From positions 62,001 through 126,000 of the forward strand of contig CAWAVV010000007.1 in NCBI GenBank assembly GCA_963785565.1: 64,000 nucleotides of DNA, given 5' to 3'. This stretch comes from AP-15 sp963785565. GTDB lineage: Bacteria > Pseudomonadota > Alphaproteobacteria > ATCC43930 > CGMCC-115725. Position 1 is the first letter of the stretch. Every line of letters starts with the position of its first letter. The translations under genes were made by a program, and so were the position numbers. Positions 43,077 through 52,020 of the stretch are shown piece by piece. The notes beneath the pieces are model-generated. The model saw only the letters and a list, made by a program, of their open reading frames with translations. It was not told where the DNA came from and did not search any database.

Positions 43077-44261
43077 TTACTGCGCCGCGGCGGCGGTTCT
43101 GATGTCGCGGAAGGCCGGGATCACTTGCGTCGCGAACCGGTCCAGATCTTCCAGCTGGATCTCGAGCGGGGTGCCGAGCGGGGTGGCGCAAATCACACGA
43201 TCGATGCCGGGATAGCGCTTCTCGACCGCTTTTAGCTGCTCGACGATGTCGTCGGGCGTACCGGTCAGGAAGCCGCCGGCTTTCACCGCGTCCTCGATAC
43301 GCGGCAATTTGGCCGTGGCGGCGAGCCTGGGATCGCGCATCGCCGCGATCTGCTCGTCCGAGAGCGCGCGCACCAGGCGTAGCTCACCGAACATCTTCAT
43401 GTTCTCCTCATAGTGTTTCGCCGCCTCGCGCATGCCGTCTTCGCGGTTCTTCGCGATGTGAAACTGGAAGCCGAGCGCCAGCTTCTCGCCGAGTTCGAGC
43501 TTGATCCCGCGGCGCGCGTAGGCGGCCTGAAACCCGAGCATATGCCGCTCGACCGCGCCGCCTTCGGCCGAGCCGCCGCCGATCACCCCGCGGATGCCGT
43601 GCTTGGCCATGAAGTCGAAGGCGCGGTCCGATCCGCTCTGAATCGGCTGCCAGCATTCGACCGGCAGACGCTCAGGGGCCGGCACCAGGGTGATCTCCTT
43701 CAAGGTGTAGCCGCGATACGGCACCTCCGGCGGGATCGTGTAGTACTTGCCCTTGTGCGAGAACGGCTTGCCCTCGAACGCCTTGAACAGGATATCGACA
43801 CCCTCTTCGAAGATCTCGCGGTTGGCGTCCTGGTCGATCAGCGGCGAGCCGAAGCTCTCGACCTCGCGGGTGTGATAGCCGCGGGCGACGCCGAAGATGA
43901 CCCGGCCGCCGCTCAGGACATCGGCCATCGCATAGTCTTCGGCCAGGCGCAGCGGATGCCACATCGGTACGACGTTAAAGCCGCAGCCGATTCTGATGTT
44001 TTTGGTCACGCCGCAGAGGTGCATCGCCATCATCAGCAGGTTCGGGATCAATTCCGTGCCTTCCGGCTGGAAATGATGCTCGGCCATCCAGAACGTGTTG
44101 AAGCCGCGCTCGTCCATGCACTTGGCGTACTTCACGACCTTGTGCAGCGCACCGGCGAGCTGCTCGTTGGAGTAGCAGCGCTCGTTGATAGGCGTCCCGG
44201 CATAGCCGAGATTCTCCATGTCGGCGGTGCCGTAGTAAGAGCTGTCGAATTTCGTAATCAT
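43077..44261 (-). CDS. Luciferase-like (LLM class) flavin-dependent monooxygenase
   Basis: 394 residues from the ATG at 44259-44261 with GAGGAA upstream. Conserved parts: FDSSYYGTADMENLGYAG, GFNTFWMAEHHFQPEG, GCGFNVVPMWHPLRLAEDYA, GRVIFGVARGYHTREVESFG and GFLTGTPDDIVEQLKAVE. Belongs to the larger LLM type that oxidises small organics with FMNH2. It follows the LLM gene at 44269-45363 with a 7-bp gap, so the two are co-transcribed and may form a heterodimer. Confidence 0.87.
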   Translation of the reverse strand: MITKFDSSYYGTADMENLGYAGTPINERCYSNEQLAGALHKVVKYAKCMDERGFNTFWMAEHHFQPEGTELIPNLLMMAMHLCGVTKNIRIGCGFNVVPMWHPLRLAEDYAMADVLSGGRVIFGVARGYHTREVESFGSPLIDQDANREIFEEGVDILFKAFEGKPFSHKGKYYTIPPEVPYRGYTLKEITLVPAPERLPVECWQPIQSGSDRAFDFMAKHGIRGVIGGGSAEGGAVERHMLGFQAAYARRGIKLELGEKLALGFQFHIAKNREDGMREAAKHYEENMKMFGELRLVRALSDEQIAAMRDPRLAATAKLPRIEDAVKAGGFLTGTPDDIVEQLKAVEKRYPGIDRVICATPLGTPLEIQLEDLDRFATQVIPAFRDIRTAAAAQ

Positions 44262-44268
44262 TGGTTCC

Positions 44269-45363
44269 TCACTCCGCCGCAAGCGCGGTGTCTGGGGTTT
44301 GCCAAGTCTTCAGGACCGGCAGTACTTCCTTCGCGAATAAATTCAATCCGCGCTCGGCGATGTCGTACGGTACGCCGCCAAAGCGGAACGCCGCGTTCAG
44401 CTCGAAATCGCCGAGCACCCCGCGGCGCGCTTCGAGTTCGCGCAGGATGCGGTCGGGCGTGCCCCAAATCGCCGCCTGCATGAACCCGGCGACAGCGCCT
44501 TCGAGCCCGCCCTGGCGGGCGATCGCCGCCTTCTGCACATAGGCGTCGTAGCCTTTCACGGTGTTGAAGTGCTCGCCGAGGAATTCGTAATGGTAGAAAT
44601 TGCTCTCGACGAACTTGCCCATGTATTTCCGGGCGTTGTCCTCGGCTTCCGCCAAATTCGGCGCGCACATGCAGAAATCGGTGATCATCATGTGCGGCGC
44701 CGGGCGGCCATGGAATTTCTGGTGAAGCTCGCGGTTGCGCTCGATCGCGGGCAGTCGCATGTGCCAGGGCCGGTCGGAAAACATCACCATATGCGCGCCG
44801 AGCTTGGCGGCGGCCTCCACCAACTCCTCGCTCGCGGCCACGGCATAAATCCGGCCCGAGAAATCGTATTTGGGGCGCGGTCTGATTTCGATGCGCGGTT
44901 GTTTGTAATATTTACCGTCGCCTTCGATAAAGCCGGTGCGCAACGCCGCCACAATCATCGGGGCGGCTTCGTCGAAGCGCTCGCGGGATTCGTCCATCGT
45001 TCCGCGAAACGCCGCGAACTCGCGGCGCGCGAGGCCGCGTCCCAACCCCAACCGCAGCCGCCCTTTGCACAACAAGTCCAATACCGCCGCCTGCTCGGCT
45101 ACGCGCAGCGGGTCATGCCACGGCACAATGACCGCCGCAGTCCCCAGTCCCACGCTCGGGCAAGCCGCCGCGAGATAAGTCATCAGCTGCAGATTGTCGG
45201 GGCAGAAGGAATAATCGAAGAAGTGATGCTCGGCCGACCACAGCACGTCGAAGCCTGAATCTGCGGCCAACCGCGCCAGGCGGATTTCTTCGTCCCAAAC
45301 CCGATCGTCGCCGATGCTGTCCCAGCCATAGCTGGCGAAGACCATCATCATGCCGACATCCAT
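44269..45363 (-). CDS. Luciferase-like (LLM class) flavin-dependent monooxygenase
   Basis: 364 residues from the ATG at 45361-45363, preceded by GGAGGA; thirteen codons upstream are open but not family-like. Conserved parts: DVGMMMVFASYGWD, GFDVLWSAEHHFFDYSF, GTAAVIVPWHDPLRVAEQAA and LRLGLGRGLARREFAAF. It is more distant from the LLM protein encoded next to it (43077-44261) than the 24222/25402 pair is. First gene of the leftward two-gene unit, divergent from the toxin-antitoxin operon. Confidence 0.87.
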   Translation of the reverse strand: MDVGMMMVFASYGWDSIGDDRVWDEEIRLARLAADSGFDVLWSAEHHFFDYSFCPDNLQLMTYLAAACPSVGLGTAAVIVPWHDPLRVAEQAAVLDLLCKGRLRLGLGRGLARREFAAFRGTMDESRERFDEAAPMIVAALRTGFIEGDGKYYKQPRIEIRPRPKYDFSGRIYAVAASEELVEAAAKLGAHMVMFSDRPWHMRLPAIERNRELHQKFHGRPAPHMMITDFCMCAPNLAEAEDNARKYMGKFVESNFYHYEFLGEHFNTVKGYDAYVQKAAIARQGGLEGAVAGFMQAAIWGTPDRILRELEARRGVLGDFELNAAFRFGGVPYDIAERGLNLFAKEVLPVLKTWQTPDTALAAE

Positions 45364-45451
45364 GGCTTTCCTCCGCGTCTCGTGTGACAGGGAGTGTTCC
45401 ACGCGCTTGGGCGAATGACAACCTCAAGGCCGACAAACGTCCCTTGATGAC

Positions 45452-45482
45452 TTGACATCTGATTCCCATGTTTTCATCTATT
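45452..45482 (+). promoter_or_regulatory. Candidate promoter of the second toxin-antitoxin operon
   Basis: A consensus -35 TTGACA lies at 45452-45457. The best -10 is TCTATT at 45477-45482 with a 19-bp spacer, only 4 bp before the antitoxin ATG, which would make the message leaderless. No SD is visible. Weak support for the -10. Confidence 0.35.
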
Positions 45483-45486
45483 TCGC

Positions 45487-45717
45487 ATGTCCAAGATGAT
45501 CCAGATCCGCAATGTTCCCGATGCGGTGCACCGCCGGCTCAAATCGCGTGCCGCGCTCGCAGGAATGTCCCTTTCCGATTATCTTCTCGCCGAACTGCGC
45601 CGCGTGGCCGAGCGGCCCAGCCTCGCAGAGATGGTTGAGCGCCTGGAGAAACACTCTGCAACCAACCCACAACCATCGCCGGAAGAGGTGATCCGCGCCG
45701 AGCGCGATTCGAGGTGA
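45487..45717 (+). CDS. FitA/VapB-type ribbon-helix-helix antitoxin
   Basis: 76 residues. MIQIRNVPDAVHRRLKSRAA then GMSLSDYLLAELRRVAE is the FitA-like RHH DNA-binding module. The C-terminal half (EEVIRAERDS) is charged and would wrap the PIN toxin. The toxin start GTG overlaps its stop by 4 bases. No SD precedes it. It would repress its own operon in complex with the toxin. Confidence 0.86.
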   Translation: MSKMIQIRNVPDAVHRRLKSRAALAGMSLSDYLLAELRRVAERPSLAEMVERLEKHSATNPQPSPEEVIRAERDSR

Positions 45718-46106
45718 TCGTCATTGACGCCTCCGCGCTCGTGGAACTTCTGCTGGGAACACCGGCTGCTGCGTCTGTGGGGGAGCGCCTCAGTAGCACT
45801 GGGCAGACGCTGCATGCGCCCCATTTGATCGATATCGAGGTGACGCATGTGCTGCGGCGCTATGCGGCGACCGGGCAGATCGAGCCCGCTCGTGGCCGCA
45901 CTGCGCTAAACCATCTGTTAGATTTTCCCTTGTACCGCAACCCGCATGATGTGCTGCTGCCACGGGTCTGGGAATTGCGGCACAATCTGACGGCCTACGA
46001 TGCCGTCTACGTGGCACTTGCGGAAGCGCTCGACGCGCCGCTCTTGACCCGCGACCGCCGCCTCGCCGCCGCTTCCGGGCACAATGCGCGGGTCGACCTG
46101 GTGTAA
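45714..46106 (+). CDS. PIN-domain toxin ribonuclease (FitB/VapC-like)
   Basis: 130 residues, GTG start overlapping the antitoxin stop. Metal-binding acidic residues D5 (VIDASALVE), E42 (IDIEVTHVL), D96 (TAYDAVYVALAE) and D114 (LLTRDRRLA) are all present, so the toxin should be active. Of the second PIN subgroup (DAS-type), different from the toxin at 904-1299. Confidence 0.9.
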   Translation: MIVIDASALVELLLGTPAAASVGERLSSTGQTLHAPHLIDIEVTHVLRRYAATGQIEPARGRTALNHLLDFPLYRNPHDVLLPRVWELRHNLTAYDAVYVALAEALDAPLLTRDRRLAAASGHNARVDLV

Positions 46107-46163
46107 AGAGCGGTCGGCCCGGTGAATAAGGTAAGCTGCCGGCAGACAGGGAGATCGGAATCC

Positions 46164-47669
46164 ATGACAGAGGCCGCGACGCCCGCCGAAACCGGCGCGC
46201 ACCCGAAAACCGAGATCTTCGACGTCGCGATCATCGGGGCCGGGATCTCCGGGGTCGGCGGCGCCTATCATCTCACCAAGCAGTGCCCCGGAACGAGCTT
46301 CGTCGTGCTCGAAACGCAGGAAAGCTTTGGCGGAACCTGGCTCACCCACCGCTACCCCGGCATCCGCTCAGACAGCGATCTCTACACCTTTGGCTATCGC
46401 TTCAAGCCATGGACCAGTGCGCCGATCGCAACGGCGGCGGAGATCCTCCGCTACATGGGCGAGGTCATCAACGAGAACGATCTCGGCCGCCATATCCGCT
46501 ATCGGCACAAGATCACGTCGGCACGCTGGTCGAGCCGCAAAAAACTCTGGACCCTCGAAGCCACCCGGACTGACTCCGGCGAACGCCTCCGGTTTGCCGC
46601 CAATTTCCTGTGGATGTGCCAAGGGTACTACCGGCACTCGCAGGGCTACACGCCCGAATGGGGCGGGATGGCGAGCTACAGGGGCCAGATCGTCCATCCG
46701 CAGGAGTGGGCCGAGGATCTCGACTACGCGGGCAAAAGAGTAATCGTCATCGGTTCAGGCGCCACCGCGGCGACCCTCATTCCGGCGATTGCGGCCGATT
46801 GCGGCCACGTCACGATGCTGCAGCGCTCGCCGACCTATTTCCGGACCGGCCGCAATGCTGTTGCGATCGCGGACGAGTTGCGCGAGCTGGGTATAGACGA
46901 GGCTTGGATCCACGAGATCGTGCGCAGGAAAATCCTGCACGAACAAGCCGTGTTTACCAGCCGATCGTTCACTGAACCGGAGGTTGTCAAGCAGGAGCTG
47001 CTCGCCGGAGTTCGCGCCCACCTAGGGCCCGATTACGATTTGGCGACCCATTTCACGCCGACATACCGGCCATGGCGTCAGCGCATAGCCTTCATTCCCG
47101 ACGGCGACTTCCTGGAGGCGATCCGCGCCGGCAAGGCATCGGTCGTCACCGATGAGATCGAAACGTTTACGGAGACCGGCATCCTTCTGAAATCCGGCGA
47201 GCGTCTCGAAGCCGACATCATCATTACCGCCACCGGCTTCCATCTCAACGCACTCGGCGACATCGACTTCGCGATCGACGGCGAACCCCTCATTTTCTCC
47301 GACACCGTCACCTATCGGGGCATGATGTTTACCGGCGTGCCCAACATGGCGTGGGTCTTCGGATATTTCCGCGCCAGCTGGACCTTGCGCGCAGACCTGG
47401 TCGCTGACTTTGTCTGCCGGTTGCTCAATCACATGAAGGAAAAGGGCGTCCGCAAGGTCACCCCGACTTTGCGGCCGGAAGACCGCGACATGCCGTTATT
47501 GCCCTGGATAGATCCCGAAAACTTTAATCCCGGCTATATGATGCGCGGCATGCACCTGCTGCCCAGGCGCGGCGACAAGCCCGAATGGCAGCATACCCAG
47601 GACTATTGGAGCGAGAAGGACCAGTTCCCCGCCGCCGACCTCGACGACGGAATTTTCGTCTACGAGTGA
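46164..47669 (+). CDS. Flavin-containing monooxygenase, Baeyer-Villiger type
   Basis: 501 residues from the ATG at 46164 (GGGAGATCGGAATCC upstream); a GTG 14 codons earlier is possible. FAD site DVAIIGAGISGVG, then FGGTWLTHRYPGIRSDSDLY, NADPH site VIVIGSGATAATL, and the BVMO-like signature YRGQIVHPQEW (Tyr in place of Phe, then G, H and W as expected). It inserts oxygen next to a ketone to give an ester or lactone, or hydroxylates a small substrate. Alone in its direction; the convergent luciferase-like gene overlaps its end by 10 bp. Confidence 0.87.
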   Translation: MTEAATPAETGAHPKTEIFDVAIIGAGISGVGGAYHLTKQCPGTSFVVLETQESFGGTWLTHRYPGIRSDSDLYTFGYRFKPWTSAPIATAAEILRYMGEVINENDLGRHIRYRHKITSARWSSRKKLWTLEATRTDSGERLRFAANFLWMCQGYYRHSQGYTPEWGGMASYRGQIVHPQEWAEDLDYAGKRVIVIGSGATAATLIPAIAADCGHVTMLQRSPTYFRTGRNAVAIADELRELGIDEAWIHEIVRRKILHEQAVFTSRSFTEPEVVKQELLAGVRAHLGPDYDLATHFTPTYRPWRQRIAFIPDGDFLEAIRAGKASVVTDEIETFTETGILLKSGERLEADIIITATGFHLNALGDIDFAIDGEPLIFSDTVTYRGMMFTGVPNMAWVFGYFRASWTLRADLVADFVCRLLNHMKEKGVRKVTPTLRPEDRDMPLLPWIDPENFNPGYMMRGMHLLPRRGDKPEWQHTQDYWSEKDQFPAADLDDGIFVYE

Positions 47670-48688
47670 TTGGCGTCTACGAGAGCGGTCGCGGCTTTCT
47701 TCATTCCGCCATGCACTTCGGCCACGATCTCGAACGATCGTTTCCGTTTGCTGTGGTCGAAGATGTTCGCGGTCACCATCAATTCGTCAGCGCCGGTCCG
47801 GCGGATGAAATCGTCGAGGCCGCGCCTGACCGTTTCCGGGCCGCCGACGACGGCGCAGGACTGCGCGTCATCGAGGATCGCGCGGGCGTAGGGATCGAGC
47901 CGCGCCTCGAAATCCTCGACCGGCGGCGGCACTCGGCCGCGCCGCCCGGTCCTGTTGTTCAAGGTCGACTGCTGCAACGACGAGAACAGAAACCGCGCTT
48001 CGTCATCCGATTCCGCCGCGACGACGGTGATCCCGAGCATGACATTGGGGGCGGAAAGCTGCGCGGACGGACGGAAGCGCTCGCGGTAGATCGCCATCGC
48101 CTGCATCATCATCGCCGGCGCGAAATGCGACGCGAAGGCGAAAGGCAGCCCGAGATAAGCGGCAACCTGCGCGCCATACGTGCTGGACCCCAAGATCCAG
48201 ATCGGCACCTCCAACCCGGCGCCGGGAACTGCCTGCACCGCCTGGTCCGGCTCGGCGGGTTGGAAGTAACCCATCAGTTCGACGACTTCCTCGGGAAAGT
48301 TCTCGGCACCGCCGAGCAAGGCTCGGCGCACGGCGCGGGCGGTGATCTGATCCGACCCTGGCGCGCGGCCGAGACCCAATTCGACCCGCCCCGGATGTAG
48401 AGCGGCAAGGGTTCCGAACTGTTCGGCGATCAAGAGCGGCGCGTGGTTCGGCAGCATGATCCCGCCGGCGCCAATCCGGATGCTGTTCGTTCCGGCCGCG
48501 ACATGGGCGAGGGCGACCGCAGTCGCGGCACTCGCAATTCCAGGCAGGTTGTGGTGCTCGGCCATCCAGAATCGCTCGTAACCGAGCGCCTCGACATGCC
48601 GCGCCAAATCGAGCGAGTTGCGCAGCGACTGACCGGCATCGCCGCCTTCGACGATCGGGGATAGATCGAGAACCGAGAGCGGGACCAT
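47660..48688 (-). CDS. Luciferase-like monooxygenase (MsnO8-like group)
   Basis: 342 residues. The MsnO8/luciferase-like subgroup pattern is clear: LSVLDLSPIVEGG, ERFWMAEHHNLPGIASAATAV, RIGAGGIMLPNHAPLLIAEQFG, ELGLGRAPGSDQITARAVRRA and WILGSSTYGAQVAAYLGLPFAFASHFAP. No good SD precedes the ATG at 48686-48688. Overlaps the FMO gene tail to tail by 10 bp. Substrate unknown. Confidence 0.87.
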   Translation of the reverse strand: MVPLSVLDLSPIVEGGDAGQSLRNSLDLARHVEALGYERFWMAEHHNLPGIASAATAVALAHVAAGTNSIRIGAGGIMLPNHAPLLIAEQFGTLAALHPGRVELGLGRAPGSDQITARAVRRALLGGAENFPEEVVELMGYFQPAEPDQAVQAVPGAGLEVPIWILGSSTYGAQVAAYLGLPFAFASHFAPAMMMQAMAIYRERFRPSAQLSAPNVMLGITVVAAESDDEARFLFSSLQQSTLNNRTGRRGRVPPPVEDFEARLDPYARAILDDAQSCAVVGGPETVRRGLDDFIRRTGADELMVTANIFDHSKRKRSFEIVAEVHGGMKKAATALVDANHS

Positions 48689-48810
48689 AGGGGGACATTG
48701 CCACCGGTTGCCGTTGATGAAAAGCCGCTCTGCTTCAGATGGATGAGACCAGCCGGCGTCCGGGCATGGCCTGGGGATTCGCGCTACAAAACCTGTACGG
48801 TTTCTCGGCG

Positions 48811-50028
48811 TCAGATGATCTTTCGCTCCCGGAAATCCTCGATCTGCGCCGGGGTGTAGCCGAGTTCGGCGAGAGCGGCGTCGTTGTGACTGCCGAGTTC
48901 CGGAGCGATGCCGATACGCGCCGGCGTTTCGGAGAAATGCCACGGCGAGCCATGCACCTTCAAGGTCTTGCCGTGTTCCGGATAGGCGATTTCGGTCACG
49001 TAGCCATTGGCCAGCACGTCGGGATCGTTCGAGGCTTCGAGCAAGGTGTTGATCGGGGCGGAGACGATGTCCGCGCCACGCAGCCGCGCCACCCAATCGT
49101 CGCGCAACCCGGTCGCGAACAACTCGTCCAACTTCCGCAGCAATGTTGCGCGCCTCTCGTCGGATGTGATGATCACGCCGAGATCGCCAAAGCCGGCCTC
49201 TTCGAGCGTCCGGTAAAAGCCGAGCGCGGTCATCGCGTCCCGCCACTTGCGGGCGCCGTTCAGCTGGAGCACCAGCGGCTTGCCGTCCCGGTCGTTGAAG
49301 CTGGCGCTGAGGCCGGGTCGCTGCGGCGTGCCGGTGACGCGGGCCTGACCGGTGACCGGATCGCGTTTGCGCCACATCGCGGTCGTCAGGGTCCAGCCCA
49401 TCAGGCGGATCTGGCCGCCGAGCAGCGAGCAATCGACCTTTTGCCCGATGCCTGTGCTCCGCGCGTAGGTCAGTGCTGCGAGCGCCCCACCAAACGCCAG
49501 GATGGCGCAGGTTTCGTCGGCGACCGAGACGATACCGGTCTTTAGCGGCTGGCCCGGCGTCGAATAGGCCTCGGCGATGCCGCCAAGCGCCTGCGCCATC
49601 GAATCGGTCCCCGGCAGGTCCGCGTGTGGTCCCTTGGGGCCGTAGCCCGAAATCGACATATAGACGAGTTTCGGGTTCACCTTGCGCAGTTCTACATAGC
49701 CGAAGCCGTTTTTCTCTGCGGCGCCGGGGCGGAAATTCTGGCCGAAGATGTCCGCCTTCGCGACCAGCTTGCGGAGGATTTCGCGGCCTTCCGGGGTCTT
49801 CAGGTTAAGGGTGACGCTCTTCACCCCGCGATTGTTGGTTTCGAAATAGATGCTGGGGAAACCCGGCATGACGCTCGATCCGCGCGAATTATCGCCAACC
49901 TCGGGCACCTCGATCTTGATGACCTCCGCGCCGAGATCGGCCATCAGCATGTAGGGCACCGTGCCGGCTTGCGCGGTGGAGCAGGCGACAACCTTGACGC
50001 CGTGGAGTGGACCATGGGGTGCTGTCAT
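48811..50028 (-). CDS. Family III CoA-transferase (CaiB/BaiF type)
   Basis: 405 residues from the ATG at 50026-50028 (GGAG about 10 bases upstream). Two further in-frame starts at 50055 and 50070 (GTG) are possible. Start region VKVVACSTAQAGTVPYMLMA then DLGAEVIKIE; the catalytic Asp is in PGTDSMAQALGG. Family members move CoA between acyl-CoA and a free acid. A second, frameshifted paralogue lies at 50678-51872, so one or more acyl-CoA activations are suggested here. Confidence 0.88.
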   Translation of the reverse strand: MTAPHGPLHGVKVVACSTAQAGTVPYMLMADLGAEVIKIEVPEVGDNSRGSSVMPGFPSIYFETNNRGVKSVTLNLKTPEGREILRKLVAKADIFGQNFRPGAAEKNGFGYVELRKVNPKLVYMSISGYGPKGPHADLPGTDSMAQALGGIAEAYSTPGQPLKTGIVSVADETCAILAFGGALAALTYARSTGIGQKVDCSLLGGQIRLMGWTLTTAMWRKRDPVTGQARVTGTPQRPGLSASFNDRDGKPLVLQLNGARKWRDAMTALGFYRTLEEAGFGDLGVIITSDERRATLLRKLDELFATGLRDDWVARLRGADIVSAPINTLLEASNDPDVLANGYVTEIAYPEHGKTLKVHGSPWHFSETPARIGIAPELGSHNDAALAELGYTPAQIEDFRERKII

Positions 50029-50114
50029 GTCGAAGGATCTCCGATGTTCGGCCATGCCGATTGCGGCCACGCCCCTGCCTGCGCCGCAATGTTGATTCTA
50101 CCATGCACCGGATT

Positions 50115-50681
50115 TCAACAAATCTCGCCAGCTCGGTCGCCGTAGCTTATGGCGAGAACCTCGATCTGTTCGATGCCGGCCGGCGCGCGCAGTTCGACAA
50201 TGTCGCCCTCACACGCCTTGATCAGCGCGCGGGCGACCGGCGAAATCCAGCTGACTTGACCGCGGGCAAACTCGGCTTCGTCGATGCCGACGATTGTGAT
50301 CGTGGTTTCGATGCCACTTTCGTTGGCGTAGGTAACGGTCGCGCCAAAAAACACCCGGTCGCGATTTTTCTGCTGCGCCGGGTCGACCACTTCGGCGCTC
50401 TCTAAACGCTTCGACAGAAAGCGGATGCGGCGGTCGATTTCGCGCAGGCGGCGCTTGCCATAGATGTAGTCGCCGTTTTCGGACCGGTCGCCGTTCCCAG
50501 CCGCCCAAGCGACGGTTTCGACCACTGTCGGCCGCTCCACCCGCAACAGCTGGTGCAACTCGTCCCGCAGCTGGCGGTGACCCTGCGGGGTCATGTAGTT
50601 CTTGACCCCGCTCGGGATTGCCGGCGCCGCGTCGGGCAGATCGGCGTCGTCCTCCGCTTCCTTGATGAAGGCTTTGCTCAT
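50115..50681 (-). CDS. greB: Transcription elongation factor GreB
   Basis: 188 residues. N-terminal coiled-coil with the GreB tip NGDRSENGDYIYGKRRLREI then DRRIRFLSKRLESAEVV, and the C-terminal FKBP-like domain (VFFGATVTYANESG, ISPVARALIKACEGDIVEL). The acidic residues at the coil tip (D and E of NGDRSENGD) reach the RNA polymerase active site and stimulate transcript cleavage. Its ATG overlaps the stop of the CoA-transferase upstream (ATGA), an unusual partner. Confidence 0.93.
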   Translation of the reverse strand: MSKAFIKEAEDDADLPDAAPAIPSGVKNYMTPQGHRQLRDELHQLLRVERPTVVETVAWAAGNGDRSENGDYIYGKRRLREIDRRIRFLSKRLESAEVVDPAQQKNRDRVFFGATVTYANESGIETTITIVGIDEAEFARGQVSWISPVARALIKACEGDIVELRAPAGIEQIEVLAISYGDRAGEIC

Positions 50682-51872
50682 CCGATCACCCTCTCCTCGC
50701 GCAACGCGGCAATTTCAGCCGCGCCATAGCCGAGGCTGGCCAGGATCTCAACGGTGTGCTCGCCGAGCAGCGGCGCGGGGCGGCGATAGATGCCGGGGGT
50801 CTCGGAGAGCTCGATCGGGGTCGGCGCCAAAGGCAGGGTGCCGGCGAGCGTCGGATAGGGCGCCTCCTCGAGCAGATGGGCGGCGCGGATGTGCGGGTCG
50901 TCGAGCGCCTGCTGCGGCGAGTAGACCTGGCCGGCGACGATGCTGGCCTCTTCGAGCGCGGCTAAGGCCTCGGCGCAACTCCGCTCGGCACACCATTCGC
51001 TCATACGGGCCGCGATGACCGCGCCGTTATCGGCGCGCGACTGGTCGTCGGCAAAGCGCGGGTCAGCGAGCCAATGCTCCTCGCCGATCATCCGGGCCCA
51101 GCGCCGGAACATCGCCGGGCCGATCACGGTGGCGACGATCCAGCCATCCTTGCACGGATAGATGTCGGCCGGAGCCGAATTGAAGCCGCGGTTGAGGGTC
51201 GCGACACGGTCGACGCCGGTCAAGGCCTGCTCGATCAAGCGTGGCATTGGCAAAGGCGATCGCGGTGCGCAACAGCGCGCCCTCGACCTTTTGGCCATGC
51301 CCGGTCTTGCCGCGCTCGATCAAGGCCGCCAGTGTGCCGAAAGCGGATAGGCAGGCCGTGCCGAAATCGACCCAGGGCAATTTGATCGCGATCGGCTGCT
51401 CGGGCGCGCCGGAGAGATAGGCCGCACCGCTCATCGCCTGGCCGATGCCGTCGAAGCCGTGCTTGTGGCTCAACGGCCCGCCGGCGCCAAATCCGGTGAC
51501 GGTCGTCAAGATGATGTCAGGCTTGACCAGACGCAGGCTATCGAGGTCCAGCGCCAGCGCGCGCAACACTTGCGGCGGTAGATTGGCGACGACGACATCG
51601 GCGGTTGCGACCAGCTTTTTGACGATCTCGCGGCCTTTGGGTGTAGCCGGGTCCAGAGTCATGCCCAGCTTGTTGCGGTTCATCGCCAGAAACATCGCGC
51701 CGCCGCCATCCGGCCCGGCGCCGACCGGGATGAAGCCGCGGTCCTCACCGCCGCCGATCCGCTCGACGCGGATGACCTCGGCGCCGAGATCGGCGAGCAA
51801 CGCCGCGCAGAACGGCCCCGCGATATAGCGCCCGAAATCGAGGACGCGAATGCCGTCGAGCACACCGGACAC
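50678..51872 (-). pseudogene. Family III CoA-transferase, single-base frameshift
   Basis: Start GTG at 51870-51872 with GGGAGGG upstream; SGVLDGIRVLDFGRYIAG at the N-terminus, then DLGAEVIRVERIGGGEDRG. The frame holds through VEGALLRTAIAFANAT and then loses sense; another frame resumes LIEQALTGVDRVATLNRG and continues PADIYPCKDGWIVATVI to the stop at 50678. One extra C near 51240 splits the gene. The Asp expected near HGFDGIGQAMSG is present. The frame, if restored, would give a 398-residue protein. Confidence 0.82.
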
Positions 51873-52020
51873 CGGACCCTCCCGCCGTCTCCCGCAGACC
51901 GGAAACACCGCAGCATACCCGAGCCGTGTGTTCGGGACACCGTTTCCCGCACTTGTGGCGTGCTGGCCGAGAAGGCACTCTCCGGTCCGGCAGGCCAATA
52001 ACGACCGGAAGGATTGAATC

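Noticed and set aside
47660..49432. 590-codon extension of the MsnO8-like gene
   Set aside because: The extra codons overlap the CoA-transferase in another frame and lack similarity; the family start is at 48688.
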